DNA of 64,000 bases from assembly GCF_008905045.1 (NCBI RefSeq), contig NZ_VWMY01000016.1:124001-188000 (forward strand), in the 5' to 3' direction. This DNA is from Streptomyces albicerus. Lineage in GTDB: Bacteria; Actinomycetota; Actinomycetes; Streptomycetales; Streptomycetaceae. This document shows positions 17,423 through 25,882 of this stretch, one piece after another (position 1 is the first letter of the stretch; every line of letters starts with the position of its first letter). Made by a program: the position numbers and the translations under genes. A model generated the notes under the pieces. It did not search any database and was not told the DNA's origin. It saw nothing but the letters and a program-made list of their open reading frames with translations.

Positions 17423-19800
17423 CAGGCTGGACATGGGACTACGAGGGTTACGACCCTGCGGACGAGAGACTCAGGGAGTCCCTGTGCACGCTGGGCAACG
17501 GTTACTTCGCCACCCGCGGAGCCATCCCCGAGTGCACGGCCGACGACGTGCACTACCCGGGCACGTATGCGGCGGGTTGCTACAACCGGCTCACCTCCGA
17601 CGTGGCGGGACGCCGGGTCGAGAACGAGGACATGGTCAACCTGCCCAACTGGCTGCCACTCCGCTTCCGCCTGCGCGGCGACCAAGGCCCGGGACCGTGG
17701 CTCACTCCGGACACCGCGAGGCTCCTCCAACACCGCCAGACCCTCCACCTGTCCTCCGGCATGCTGGAGCGCCGAACGCGGTACTCCGACGACGAGGGCC
17801 GCACCCTGGCCGTGCGCCAACTGCGCATCGTGCACATGGCCGACCCTCACCTGGCGGCCCTGCGCACCGAGTTCACGGCGGAGAACTTCTACGGGGAACT
17901 CGACGTCGAGGTGGCCCTCGACGGCACCGTCACCAACGCCGGGGTGCCGCGCTACTGGGACCTGGACGGCCGCCACCTCACCCACGTGCATACCGACACC
18001 GCCGCCCCGGACACGGTGTGGCTGCGCTGCCGTACCCGTACCTCCGACATCCGCATCGGCATGGCGGCCCGTCTCACCGCGGACGCGTCGGTCACGACCC
18101 GGCACGGGCCGCTGCGAGCCACCCAGCGGACACGGGTCCACCTGACTGCGGGCCGTACTGTCACCGTCGACAAGACCGTCGCCCTGCACACCTCGCACGA
18201 CCCGGCGATCAGCGACCCGCTGCGCGCGGCGATCGACCGGGTGATCGGGGCGCCCGGCTTCGACGACCTGCTGGAATCGCACATCACGGCATGGGACCAG
18301 CTCTGGCGCCGGGCCGACCTGGAGGTGCCCAACGAGGCGGGCAGCATCCTGCGGCTGCACCTCTTCCACGTGCTCCAGACGCTCTCCCCGCACACCGCCG
18401 ACCTCGACGTGGGCGTACCGGCCAGGGGGCTGCACGGCGAGGCGTACCGCGGGCATGTCTTCTGGGACGAGCTGTTCGTGCTGCCGTATCTCAACCTGCA
18501 CTTTCCCGAGGTGTCCCGCGCCCTGCTCCACTACCGCCACCGGCGCCTGGAACAAGCCTGCTCCGCCGCTCGCGCCATCGGGCGCACCGGTGCGCTCTAC
18601 CCCTGGCAGAGTGGCAGCGACGGCCGCGAGGAGACCCAGGAGCTGCACCTCAACCCGCGCTCCGGGCGCTGGCTGCCCGACCACTCCCGCCTCCAGCACC
18701 ACGTCGGCTCGGCCGTCGCCTACAACGTGTGGCAGTACTGCGAGGCGAGCGGAGACACCGAGTTCCTGCACACCAAGGGCGCCGAGATGCTCTTGCAGAT
18801 CGCCCGCTTCTGGGCGGACTCGGCGACGTACGACGAGAGCCTCGGGCGGCACCGCATCCGCGGCGTGGTCGGACCCGACGAGTACCACGACGCCTACCCC
18901 GGTGCGGAGAAGCCCGGCCTCGACGACAACGCGTACACGAACGTCACGGCCGCCTGGGTACTGGCCCGCACGCTCGACGTGCTCCGGACTCTGCCCGAAC
19001 CGCGCCGACGGGAACTCGTCGAGCGGACGGCTCTGGACGGCGGCGAGCTCGAACTGTGGGAGGACGTGTCCCGCACGCTCCACGTGCCCTTCCACGACGA
19101 CGTCATCAGCCAGTTCGAGGGCTACGGCGACCTGGCAGAACTCGACTGGGAGGGTTACCGCGAGCAGTACGGCGACATCCGGCGCCTGGACCGGATCCTG
19201 GAGGCGGAGGGCGACACGGTCAACCGCTACCAGGCGTCCAAGCAGGCCGACGTCCTCATGCTCGGCTACCTCTTCTCACACGCCGAACTCCAGGGCCTCT
19301 TCCGCCGGCTGGGCCACCGCCTCGACGAGGACACCTGGCGGCGCACCGTCGACTACTACCTGCACCGCACCAGCCACGGCTCCACCCTCAGCGGCCTGGT
19401 ACACGGCTGGGTACTGGCCCGGGCCCGGCGCGCAGAGGCGTGGACGTTCTGCCAGGAGGCACTCAAGGGCGACATCGCCGACCTCCAGGGAGGGACCACG
19501 GGCGAGGGAATCCACCTGGGCGCCATGGCGGGCACCCTCGACCTCGTCCAGCGCGGACTCACCGGGCTCGAGACGCGCCAGGGCGCTCTGTGGCTGGACC
19601 CGGTTCCGCTGCCGGAGCTGTCCTCCTACGGGTTCGCGCTTCGCTACCAGGGGCACTGGGGCGTGCGGCTGCGCATGGAGCGAGAGAGTCTGGAGATCGC
19701 GGTGCCCTCGTCCGACCTGTTGCCCATCGACGTCCGGCTGCCCGACCGTGCGGTCTCCGTGCAGCCGGGGGAGACGTGCCAACTGGTCCTGCCCGACTAG
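17419..19800 (+). CDS. glycoside hydrolase family 65 (maltose/trehalose phosphorylase-type)
   Basis: A 793-residue GH65 protein. An N-terminal beta-sandwich domain (about 1-260) leads to an (alpha/alpha)6 barrel (about 290-650) and a C-terminal sheet domain. The catalytic acid Glu lies in VVGPDEYHD, followed by NAYTN, both conserved in the family. The likely reaction is phosphorolysis of trehalose, maltose or kojibiose to glucose and beta-glucose-1-phosphate; the sugar cannot be fixed from sequence alone. The GTG start overlaps the beta-phosphoglucomutase stop. Trehalose is a major Streptomyces spore reserve, so trehalose is a reasonable guess. Confidence 0.92.
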   Translation: MTGWTWDYEGYDPADERLRESLCTLGNGYFATRGAIPECTADDVHYPGTYAAGCYNRLTSDVAGRRVENEDMVNLPNWLPLRFRLRGDQGPGPWLTPDTARLLQHRQTLHLSSGMLERRTRYSDDEGRTLAVRQLRIVHMADPHLAALRTEFTAENFYGELDVEVALDGTVTNAGVPRYWDLDGRHLTHVHTDTAAPDTVWLRCRTRTSDIRIGMAARLTADASVTTRHGPLRATQRTRVHLTAGRTVTVDKTVALHTSHDPAISDPLRAAIDRVIGAPGFDDLLESHITAWDQLWRRADLEVPNEAGSILRLHLFHVLQTLSPHTADLDVGVPARGLHGEAYRGHVFWDELFVLPYLNLHFPEVSRALLHYRHRRLEQACSAARAIGRTGALYPWQSGSDGREETQELHLNPRSGRWLPDHSRLQHHVGSAVAYNVWQYCEASGDTEFLHTKGAEMLLQIARFWADSATYDESLGRHRIRGVVGPDEYHDAYPGAEKPGLDDNAYTNVTAAWVLARTLDVLRTLPEPRRRELVERTALDGGELELWEDVSRTLHVPFHDDVISQFEGYGDLAELDWEGYREQYGDIRRLDRILEAEGDTVNRYQASKQADVLMLGYLFSHAELQGLFRRLGHRLDEDTWRRTVDYYLHRTSHGSTLSGLVHGWVLARARRAEAWTFCQEALKGDIADLQGGTTGEGIHLGAMAGTLDLVQRGLTGLETRQGALWLDPVPLPELSSYGFALRYQGHWGVRLRMERESLEIAVPSSDLLPIDVRLPDRAVSVQPGETCQLVLPD

Positions 19801-20004
19801 ACCCGGACTTCGCAGGTCACCGATTCAGGTTGTGGGCCAGCGGGTTCGTGTGATGCCGGTGTCGAGGAGGTGGAGTTGGACAGCCCTCGCCCAGCAGCGG
19901 AGCCTCATTCTGCTGCGGCTACCCCATTGGTGCCTGCGGCAGCTGCGCCAAGGAGTCCGGCTTCACCGTCGTTCCGGTGAGATGGACGGTGCACCAATGG
20001 CCAC

Positions 20005-20030
20005 TCCTGGCCGCCCGCGAGCGGCCAGGA
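20005..20030 (+). terminator. hairpin in the gap after the GH65 gene
   Basis: A perfect 10-bp inverted repeat (TCCTGGCCGC and its complement) with a six-base loop, about 200 bp after GH65. The 19801-20135 gap holds this hairpin, a candidate promoter and no supported gene. It marks the change from the hypoxia island to accessory DNA. Confidence 0.5.
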
Positions 20031-20072
20031 TCGTACGACACACGTATTGTCACTCGCCCACGGTGACGGCTG

Positions 20073-20102
20073 TTGACCATCATTGTTGTGAACCGACTAT
20101 CT
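20073..20102 (+). promoter_or_regulatory. candidate promoter of the GHKL-nuclease gene
   Basis: TTGACC (20073-20078), an 18-base spacer and CTATCT (20097-20102) in a stretch richer in A/T than its surroundings, ending 34 bp before the GTG start. This leaves a very short leader, and no clear ribosome site is seen. Confidence 0.35.
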
Positions 20103-20135
20103 GCCGGAACGCTCGCTTATCCGTAAGCTGTCGCG

Positions 20136-22085
20136 GTGGAGACCAAGCAGGTGCGCGCGGGCCGGGACACGATCCTCGGGTATGTGGAGCGTGCCAGCCC
20201 GGTCGACATCCTTGCTGAATTGATCTGGAACGCTCTCGATGCCGAGGCGATGAACATCGAGACGACCGTGGCGATCGGCGCCATGGGTGCCCCCGAAGAG
20301 ATCGTTGTCCGTGACGACGGGCACGGGATGTCTCACGACCAGGTTCCCGACCTGTTCCTGACGCACGGCGAGTCGTGGAAGCGTGCGTCTGGCTTCTCCC
20401 AGAACATCAACCGGCCGCTGCACGGTCAGCTGGGGCGGGGTCGATTCCTTGCCTACGGCATCGCCGAGCGCGTCGAGTGGCGGTCGATCTCGGTCAACGG
20501 CGACGCGCTCACTGAGACCGTGATCCACGGAAATCGCGGCGCGCCGAACGAGTTCAGCTTCGATGGACCCTGGCCATCAACCGGGCCGACCGGCACGACC
20601 GTTCGCATGGAGACCCGCCAGACCTCACGTGTGGCCAGCATCGCGGACGGCAACATCCACCTGCCGTTGACTGCGCGGCTGGCTGCGTCGCTCTTGGCCC
20701 TGCCCGAGGTCAAGGTGCACTACCGCGGGCAACCGCTCAGCCCTCAGGCCCACATCACGCATGACGTCGACCTTGATCTGGACCTTGACCCGGCGACGTT
20801 GCACGGCAAGTCCCGGCCTCGGCTCCGCGTCGTCGAATGGTCGGCGGACATGCGATCCAAGACCCTGTACCTGTGCGACGAGCTGGGTGGGGTCGTCACC
20901 GATCACAAACTCGGCCGGATGCCACCAGCACCCGTCCACTGGACGGCCTATCTGCAGTGGGAAGGATTCCGGGATCCAGGTCTGATGGGGCCGGCGGATC
21001 TCCACGTTCCCGACATCCGGCACGGCGAACTCCTCGCGGTCGCGCAACGAGCGCTCGTCGACTACCTGAATCGTCGCCTGGACGAGGAGAAGGGCAACAT
21101 TCTCGCCGAGTGGAAAGCCGAGGGGGTCTACCCCTACCAGGGCGAGCCGCGCAGTGCCACCGAAGAGGTGGAGCGGGAGATCTTCGACATCGTCGCGGTG
21201 GTGGCGAGCCCAGCCATCGGTCGCGACGTCAAGCAGAAGAAGCTGTCGTTGCGGCTGCTCCAGGAGGCCACCCGCGCAGAGCCCTCTCGCACGAACCGTG
21301 TCCTGAACGCGGTGCTCGACCTGACCGATGGCGAACAAGAAGTCCTGTTGGACCTGTTGGAGCGCACCAAGCTCGCCTCTATCGTCCGGGCCGCCCAGAC
21401 GATAGCGGACCGCTCCGACTTCCTGCAGGGGTTGCGGGGGCTGCTCTACGCCGACGGCACCAAGACCGTGTTCCGTGAGGTCGACCAACTCCACCCGATG
21501 CTCGTGAACGAGCCGTGGATTTTCGGCGACGAATGGAATCTGGCCCTGTCGGAAAGTGGGTTGACCCGTGTCGTGCGCACGCTGATCACCCAACGCGACG
21601 ACGTGGAGTTCGCATCGAGCCCGGTGATCCTGCCTTCCGGCAAACGCGGGCGCGTGGACATGGTCTTCTCCCGCCACCTGCCCGAAAGCGAACGCACCCG
21701 ACACCTAGTAGTCGAGCTCAAGCGCCCGATGCGTCTGACGATGACCGAGTTCGGCCAGATCAATAATTACGCCTCCGCCATCACCGGTCATCCTGAGGTC
21801 CTGGGCACACCGCACGACTGGGAGTTCTGGCTCGTGGGTACCGAAATCGACGACGTCGTGCGCAATCAGTACAGCGACCCCGCCCGCCCTGGCCTCACGA
21901 CCAATAATCCCCGCTACCGAATCTGGGTCATGACCTGGGGGCAACTGCTCGATCAGGCTGAACGCCGAGTGCAGGCATTCCGCTCCGCGCTTGAACTGGT
22001 CTCAACGGACCAGACCAGCCGCGACTACCTCCAGCGTAAACACGCAGAATTCATCCCCCCTCTGACTGCTGGAGGAGGAACCTGA
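20136..22085 (+). CDS. GHKL (HSP90/MutL-type) ATPase fused to a PD-(D/E)xK nuclease
   Basis: A 649-residue cytosolic protein of unknown role. The N-terminus is a GHKL ATPase: ELIWNALDAEA (residues 28-38, N-box), RDDGHGM (59-65) and GQLGRGRF (97-104). The middle (about 180-480) has no recognised domain. The C-terminal part (about 480-600) carries a nuclease signature with Asp508 in RVDMVF and Glu527-x-Lys529 in VVELKRP, the classical PD-(D/E)xK spacing. Such a fusion suggests ATP-gated DNA cleavage, as in MutL-like or anti-phage proteins (inference). GTG 20136 lacks a clear ribosome site. The gene has noticeably more A/T-ending codons than its neighbours, a sign of transfer. It converges with an Ntn-hydrolase gene. 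Confidence 0.75.
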   Translation: METKQVRAGRDTILGYVERASPVDILAELIWNALDAEAMNIETTVAIGAMGAPEEIVVRDDGHGMSHDQVPDLFLTHGESWKRASGFSQNINRPLHGQLGRGRFLAYGIAERVEWRSISVNGDALTETVIHGNRGAPNEFSFDGPWPSTGPTGTTVRMETRQTSRVASIADGNIHLPLTARLAASLLALPEVKVHYRGQPLSPQAHITHDVDLDLDLDPATLHGKSRPRLRVVEWSADMRSKTLYLCDELGGVVTDHKLGRMPPAPVHWTAYLQWEGFRDPGLMGPADLHVPDIRHGELLAVAQRALVDYLNRRLDEEKGNILAEWKAEGVYPYQGEPRSATEEVEREIFDIVAVVASPAIGRDVKQKKLSLRLLQEATRAEPSRTNRVLNAVLDLTDGEQEVLLDLLERTKLASIVRAAQTIADRSDFLQGLRGLLYADGTKTVFREVDQLHPMLVNEPWIFGDEWNLALSESGLTRVVRTLITQRDDVEFASSPVILPSGKRGRVDMVFSRHLPESERTRHLVVELKRPMRLTMTEFGQINNYASAITGHPEVLGTPHDWEFWLVGTEIDDVVRNQYSDPARPGLTTNNPRYRIWVMTWGQLLDQAERRVQAFRSALELVSTDQTSRDYLQRKHAEFIPPLTAGGGT

Positions 22086-22192
22086 CAGCGCGGGGCAGCT
22101 CCCTGGAGACGCACAAGGATTCATTGCACGTCCCGTAGACCACCGTGCCGCTCTCGGACTTCCCGTCCTGCGTGTGAAGTTGTACTCCACCG

Positions 22193-23074
22193 CTACTTCG
22201 TTGGCTTGCGTCGTTGCCGGGGCTGTACCGCCTTCCTCGCGGCTTCCTCAGTCCTCTTGCTGAATTCCTCTTCGGTGATTTCCCCACTCCACAGCGCCTG
22301 CGACAACTCGATCATCGGCCGTGCCATCTCACCGAGGTCGATACCAAAGAGCATGTGCGAGAAGCCTGTTGGCGCGAGGGCTCGATCCTCTTCGGGCCCG
22401 TACCACTCTCGCCTCACATCGTCCCCAGATGGCGGCATGAAAACGACACTGCAAGCACGACTCACCAATCGCGCTCCAGGATGTCCGCTCTCGGCTGCAC
22501 GCCGATTTACGTCACCGAGCAGTCTCATGAACTCCTCCGGACGGCGCGGCTTGTGACCGCTGACTCGGTGAAGCAGTTCGCGGTCCGCTTGGACAATGGC
22601 ATCGCGGCCAGAACCTGCGGCAAACACAACCGGCTCATCGGCGGGCATCGCCGTCGTCTCGAAGGCCGACTGGATTCGGCCGGACGAAGGGCCCGCAGGT
22701 GATCCCATATTCGTGATGACAACGGCCCACGGGCGTTCTTTGAGGAAGGCACCTGCGAGAAAAGCATGCTGTATGTTGAGGCTCTTTGCTTGTGCGCCGA
22801 TTCGGGCAGTTGCCTGTTCTCGGAGGTCGATGAGCGTCCCGTCAACCGTGCGGGACTCCCCGCGCAATACCTCGCGCATCCAGGCCGACACATCGAGTGC
22901 GCCCACCCGTCCGAGCCCCGTGTAAGAGACGAGAGCTGCACCGTCAGAACCTCGAACAATTACGTGCTTGACACTGCTGTCCGTGATCACTTTTCCACCC
23001 GGGTGCTGGGTTAACCGGTGATCTGTGCTCGCCCAGACCCCGTTCGGCGTTACCAGTGTGATTACCAATGTCAT
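22193..23074 (-). CDS. stand-alone proteasome-beta-like Ntn hydrolase
   Basis: A 293-residue protein not belonging to a named group that I recognise. ATG 23074 follows AGGAAGGTGACGAG, much better than upstream starts. After Met removal it begins TLVITLVTPNGVWASTDHRLT. This aligns with proteasome beta subunits: Thr1, Asp17 (in STDHR) and Lys35 (in SSVKH, near the canonical Lys33), then SYTGLGRV in place of the usual IAGL...D. The C-terminal 100 residues are extra and end in a charged KRTEEAARKAVQPRQRRKPTK-type tail. It is probably a threonine peptidase or amidohydrolase. It lies convergent with the GHKL-nuclease, 107 bp apart. Confidence 0.65.
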   Translation of the reverse strand: MTLVITLVTPNGVWASTDHRLTQHPGGKVITDSSVKHVIVRGSDGAALVSYTGLGRVGALDVSAWMREVLRGESRTVDGTLIDLREQATARIGAQAKSLNIQHAFLAGAFLKERPWAVVITNMGSPAGPSSGRIQSAFETTAMPADEPVVFAAGSGRDAIVQADRELLHRVSGHKPRRPEEFMRLLGDVNRRAAESGHPGARLVSRACSVVFMPPSGDDVRREWYGPEEDRALAPTGFSHMLFGIDLGEMARPMIELSQALWSGEITEEEFSKRTEEAARKAVQPRQRRKPTK

Positions 23075-23286
23075 CTCGTCACCTTCCTGCTTTATGTCTC
23101 GGAGCACGAAACGATGATGCCGGTACCCCCGCGCCTCAGCGCCTGAGGCACGGGGAGGACTGTTGTGGTGGCCGAAGACGAAGCGCCCGGTGCCAATCGG
23201 CTGGAGATTTCCCGACACCAGTACGGTCACGGAGGCGGCGACGTCAGGTCCCTCGGACGATGAGGATGGTGTTCAGAGCAACTCAC

Positions 23287-23983
23287 ATGAGTCCCACGAT
23301 GACAACGAACACGACCCACGTGCCCACTGCAGGCGTGGTGGACTGCGGGCTGATGGGTTCGGGCATCGCGGAACTCCGTGCTCGCAGGGGCCAAGGTCGC
23401 AGAGGCCAGCCGTGACGCGGCGCTGAAACTGCGCGTCTTCGCCGGACTGGACAAGGCCATGACGCGCTCCTGGCGTCGGACACCTCGTCCATCCCTGCCA
23501 CGAAACTCGCCACTGCCACCAGCCGCCCGGGCCAGGTGATGGGCCTGCAATTCTTCAACCCCGTGCTGCTTCTCAACCTGGTCGAAGTGGTGCCTGCGCT
23601 GGTGACCGCCGAAGCGACGCTCGACCGGATAAGCGCCTTCACCACCGACGTACTGGGCCGGCACGTGATCGTGGCCCGGGACCGGGCCGGATTCGTCGTC
23701 AACTCCCGGCTGTTCCCCTTCATCGTCTCGGCGATCCGCATGTTCGCGTCGGGCCTCGTGGAGGCCGCCGAAGTCAGCGAGGGCATGGTCCGCGGCTGCG
23801 CCCGCCCGAGGAGCCTGCTGCGGCTGGCCTAGCACACCACCCTCGCTGTGGCCGAGTCCCTCTACGCCGAGTCCGCGAACCCCACCTGGCTCCGCACTGT
23901 TGTCACGGACGGTCCAGACGGGCCACCTCGGCCGCAAGACCGGCATCGGCTTCTACACGTTCCCTGCCACAGCGAGGCACTGA
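23287..23983 (+). pseudogene. decayed 3-hydroxyacyl-CoA (3-hydroxybutyryl-CoA) dehydrogenase gene
   Basis: Pieces of one protein appear in different frames. The NAD motif GVVDCGLMGSGIAE is near 23330, FFNPVLLLNLVEVV and the catalytic-domain segment DRAGFVVNSRLF with ASGLVEAAEVSEGM lie at 23550-23800, then an in-frame stop (23830), and the C-terminus GRKTGIGFYTF at about 23930-23965. The gap between the N-terminal piece and FFNP is too short for a full enzyme, so at least one deletion and two frame changes have occurred. This is a dead copy marking the accessory region. Confidence 0.8.
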
Positions 23984-24195
23984 CGCCCGTTCGGCTTGCC
24001 CACTCGATCAAGGTTCAGGAATCGAGGTCCGCCGGTCTCGCAGCTCCCACCAGCCGCCCGCACCAAGTGCTCTGGGGCTGCGCAGCCGAGAGCACACCCA
24101 GGTCGCACCGCAACGCGTCTCTCCGCAGCACGAGGTGCACTTCAGGTGCGAGCACCTTCGTCTTCCCTGGTCAGCGTAGGTGCACCCGCAGCACA

Positions 24196-24218
24196 CACTC
24201 GCAGTGCACCTGCGAGTG
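24196..24218. promoter_or_regulatory. perfect inverted repeat, candidate operator
   Basis: CACTCGCAG and CTGCGAGTG around a TGCAC spacer. It lies 101 bp before the likely start of the coiled-coil/winged-helix gene, in a stretch with further GTGCA-like repeats (24136-24225). It could be an operator for that gene's own product. Confidence 0.45.
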
Positions 24219-24318
24219 AATGCGCATCCAACAGACTTGAAGACAGGGCGAGTTGTTGTTGTCTATGCTGTCGCCGCAGATCATGAACGCCGTGACCCGC
24301 GTCGACAGGAAGGGCGAG

Positions 24319-24798
24319 GTGGCAGTGGCCGATATCAATGTCTCCACTCACCACTTTCTCGCTCAACTCGCCAGCCAGGCAGAAGAGTTGAGGCAGGGAG
24401 CCGAAGCCGCTCGGCGTGCGCGCGACGAAGCGGCAGCGCGCCTCGCGGACTTCGAGAAGCGGCTGGCGGACAGTACGGCAGCGCTGCGCGCCCTGCGGAT
24501 CTACACGGGCGAGGCCTCGAAGTCCCCCACGGGTGACGGAGGTGCCGGCACCGCGAGCGGCCCGGAGAGCACTCACGCTCTGTCGATCGAGGAAGCCATC
24601 CTCCATGTGCTGCGCGGAGAAGGTGGCCTGCCCCCTTTGGAGATTGCGCGGAGGATCGAGGCGCTCGGCGTGAGCAGTTCCGCGTCGAGCATCCGGGCTC
24701 GGCTCAGCAAGTCGGTCAAGCAGGGGACGCTCCGGCGTGACGGCAAGTCCAGGTACTCACTCGCCGTAGTGGGATCGGAGGGCACCCAGGCCTCGTAA
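24319..24798 (+). CDS. coiled-coil plus winged-helix protein, putative DNA-binding
   Basis: About 159 residues. The N-terminal half (about 15-75) is an Ala/Arg/Glu-rich heptad-like helix, likely a coiled coil. The C-terminal half (about 95-150; SIEEAILHVLRGEGG...EIARRIEALG...SIRARLSKSV...RRDGKSRYSL) has the layout of a winged helix. GTG 24319 follows AGGAAGG; in-frame TTG 24253 and ATG 24265/24283 lack ribosome sites. It is not recognised as a named family. It sits just before another winged-helix-like gene and two mobile-element-like genes, so it could regulate or bind DNA for that unit. Confidence 0.6.
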   Translation: MAVADINVSTHHFLAQLASQAEELRQGAEAARRARDEAAARLADFEKRLADSTAALRALRIYTGEASKSPTGDGGAGTASGPESTHALSIEEAILHVLRGEGGLPPLEIARRIEALGVSSSASSIRARLSKSVKQGTLRRDGKSRYSLAVVGSEGTQAS

Positions 24799-24979
24799 AG
24801 ATGCACAAGACACAGATCGGCCGCCGCAAGTTGCGAGCCCACGGCGGCCGTTGGCGTATGCCTCCAGACAAGGGTTCACACACCGGCGGCCAGCCTAGGC
24901 CATCCGGCGAGACCGACGTGAGCCCTTTCCGAAACAATCGCCGATCTTCGCGGCGACCAATGGAACAAGGACCCATGTA

Positions 24980-25756
24980 ATGAGTGCTTCCTCGTCCGGA
25001 CCAGCCGGACGCTCCTCCAGCCGGCGCGCACCACGCGGCCACGGAGCGAAGGCGACTTCCGACACCAAGCCCACGTCTTACCGCATGCCGGCCGTCGGGA
25101 TCCAGGCTGACCGGCAGATGGATCTCCTGGCCGCCGCGGTCACCACATGCGCAACCGGCCGCCTGGCGGTCAAGATCCGCGACTTCGTCCGGGAGACCGG
25201 GCTGGAACGACGCGACATCACCCCCGCGCTACGTTTCCTGACCGACACCGGACTACTGACGTCGGGCCCGGCCGGATGGACGCCCACGGTCTCCGGCGTG
25301 CGCGTCGGGCAGTCATGGGCCACCAACCGTGAAACGGCCAGGACTGTCTTCGGTGACGCCTGGCGTGACTCCTGGGTGTACCGGCTCCTGTCCGACTCCG
25401 TACAGCCGGGTGTCGCATACAGCGCCGAGGACATCGCCAGGGCCATGAAGCCCTACCCGACATCCACCCTGTCACCGTGGGTGCACCTGGTGGACTGGCT
25501 CGAGCTCGCACGCTATGTCGAACGCGACGCCGACGGAAGGCTCCGCCTGTCGAAGGTGGTCGGAGCCGAGGAGGCGACTCAAGGCAAGACGGAGGACCAA
25601 TCGCAGGGCCCGGCCGCCGATCCGTCCGCACCGCAGGTCGGACTCGTGCTCCCGTTGAGCATGGACCAGCTTCTGCATCTGACCGCCGAGGACTACGGCG
25701 CGGTGATGCGGTCGCTCGCGACGATCTACGACGTGTTGTCCCGCCAGCGGGCCTGA
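24980..25756 (+). CDS. winged-helix-like DNA-binding protein, function unknown
   Basis: 258 residues. A disordered Ser/Arg-rich start (1-35) leads to a helical segment resembling a winged helix (about 50-105: LAVKIRDFVRETGLERRDITPALRFLTDTGLLT) and a second similar unit (about 135-185: YSAEDIARAMKPYPTSTLSPWVHLVDWLELARYVE). The C-terminal 25 residues form a helix. ATG 24980 follows ACAAGGA. Two helix-turn-helix-like units with no catalytic motif suggest a regulator or accessory DNA-binding factor for the recombinase-like genes downstream. The family is unidentified. Confidence 0.6.
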   Translation: MSASSSGPAGRSSSRRAPRGHGAKATSDTKPTSYRMPAVGIQADRQMDLLAAAVTTCATGRLAVKIRDFVRETGLERRDITPALRFLTDTGLLTSGPAGWTPTVSGVRVGQSWATNRETARTVFGDAWRDSWVYRLLSDSVQPGVAYSAEDIARAMKPYPTSTLSPWVHLVDWLELARYVERDADGRLRLSKVVGAEEATQGKTEDQSQGPAADPSAPQVGLVLPLSMDQLLHLTAEDYGAVMRSLATIYDVLSRQRA

Positions 25757-25882
25757 CACCCCGTCGCTGAACCCGGCGCCTTCCGCCACCCTCTTCACCT
25801 TTTCGCGCGCGAGCGTTTGCGCACAGAGGGCTCCCCTCCCAAGGCTGGTGTGAACTTGCACCATTTTGGGAGGTAGTCACCC

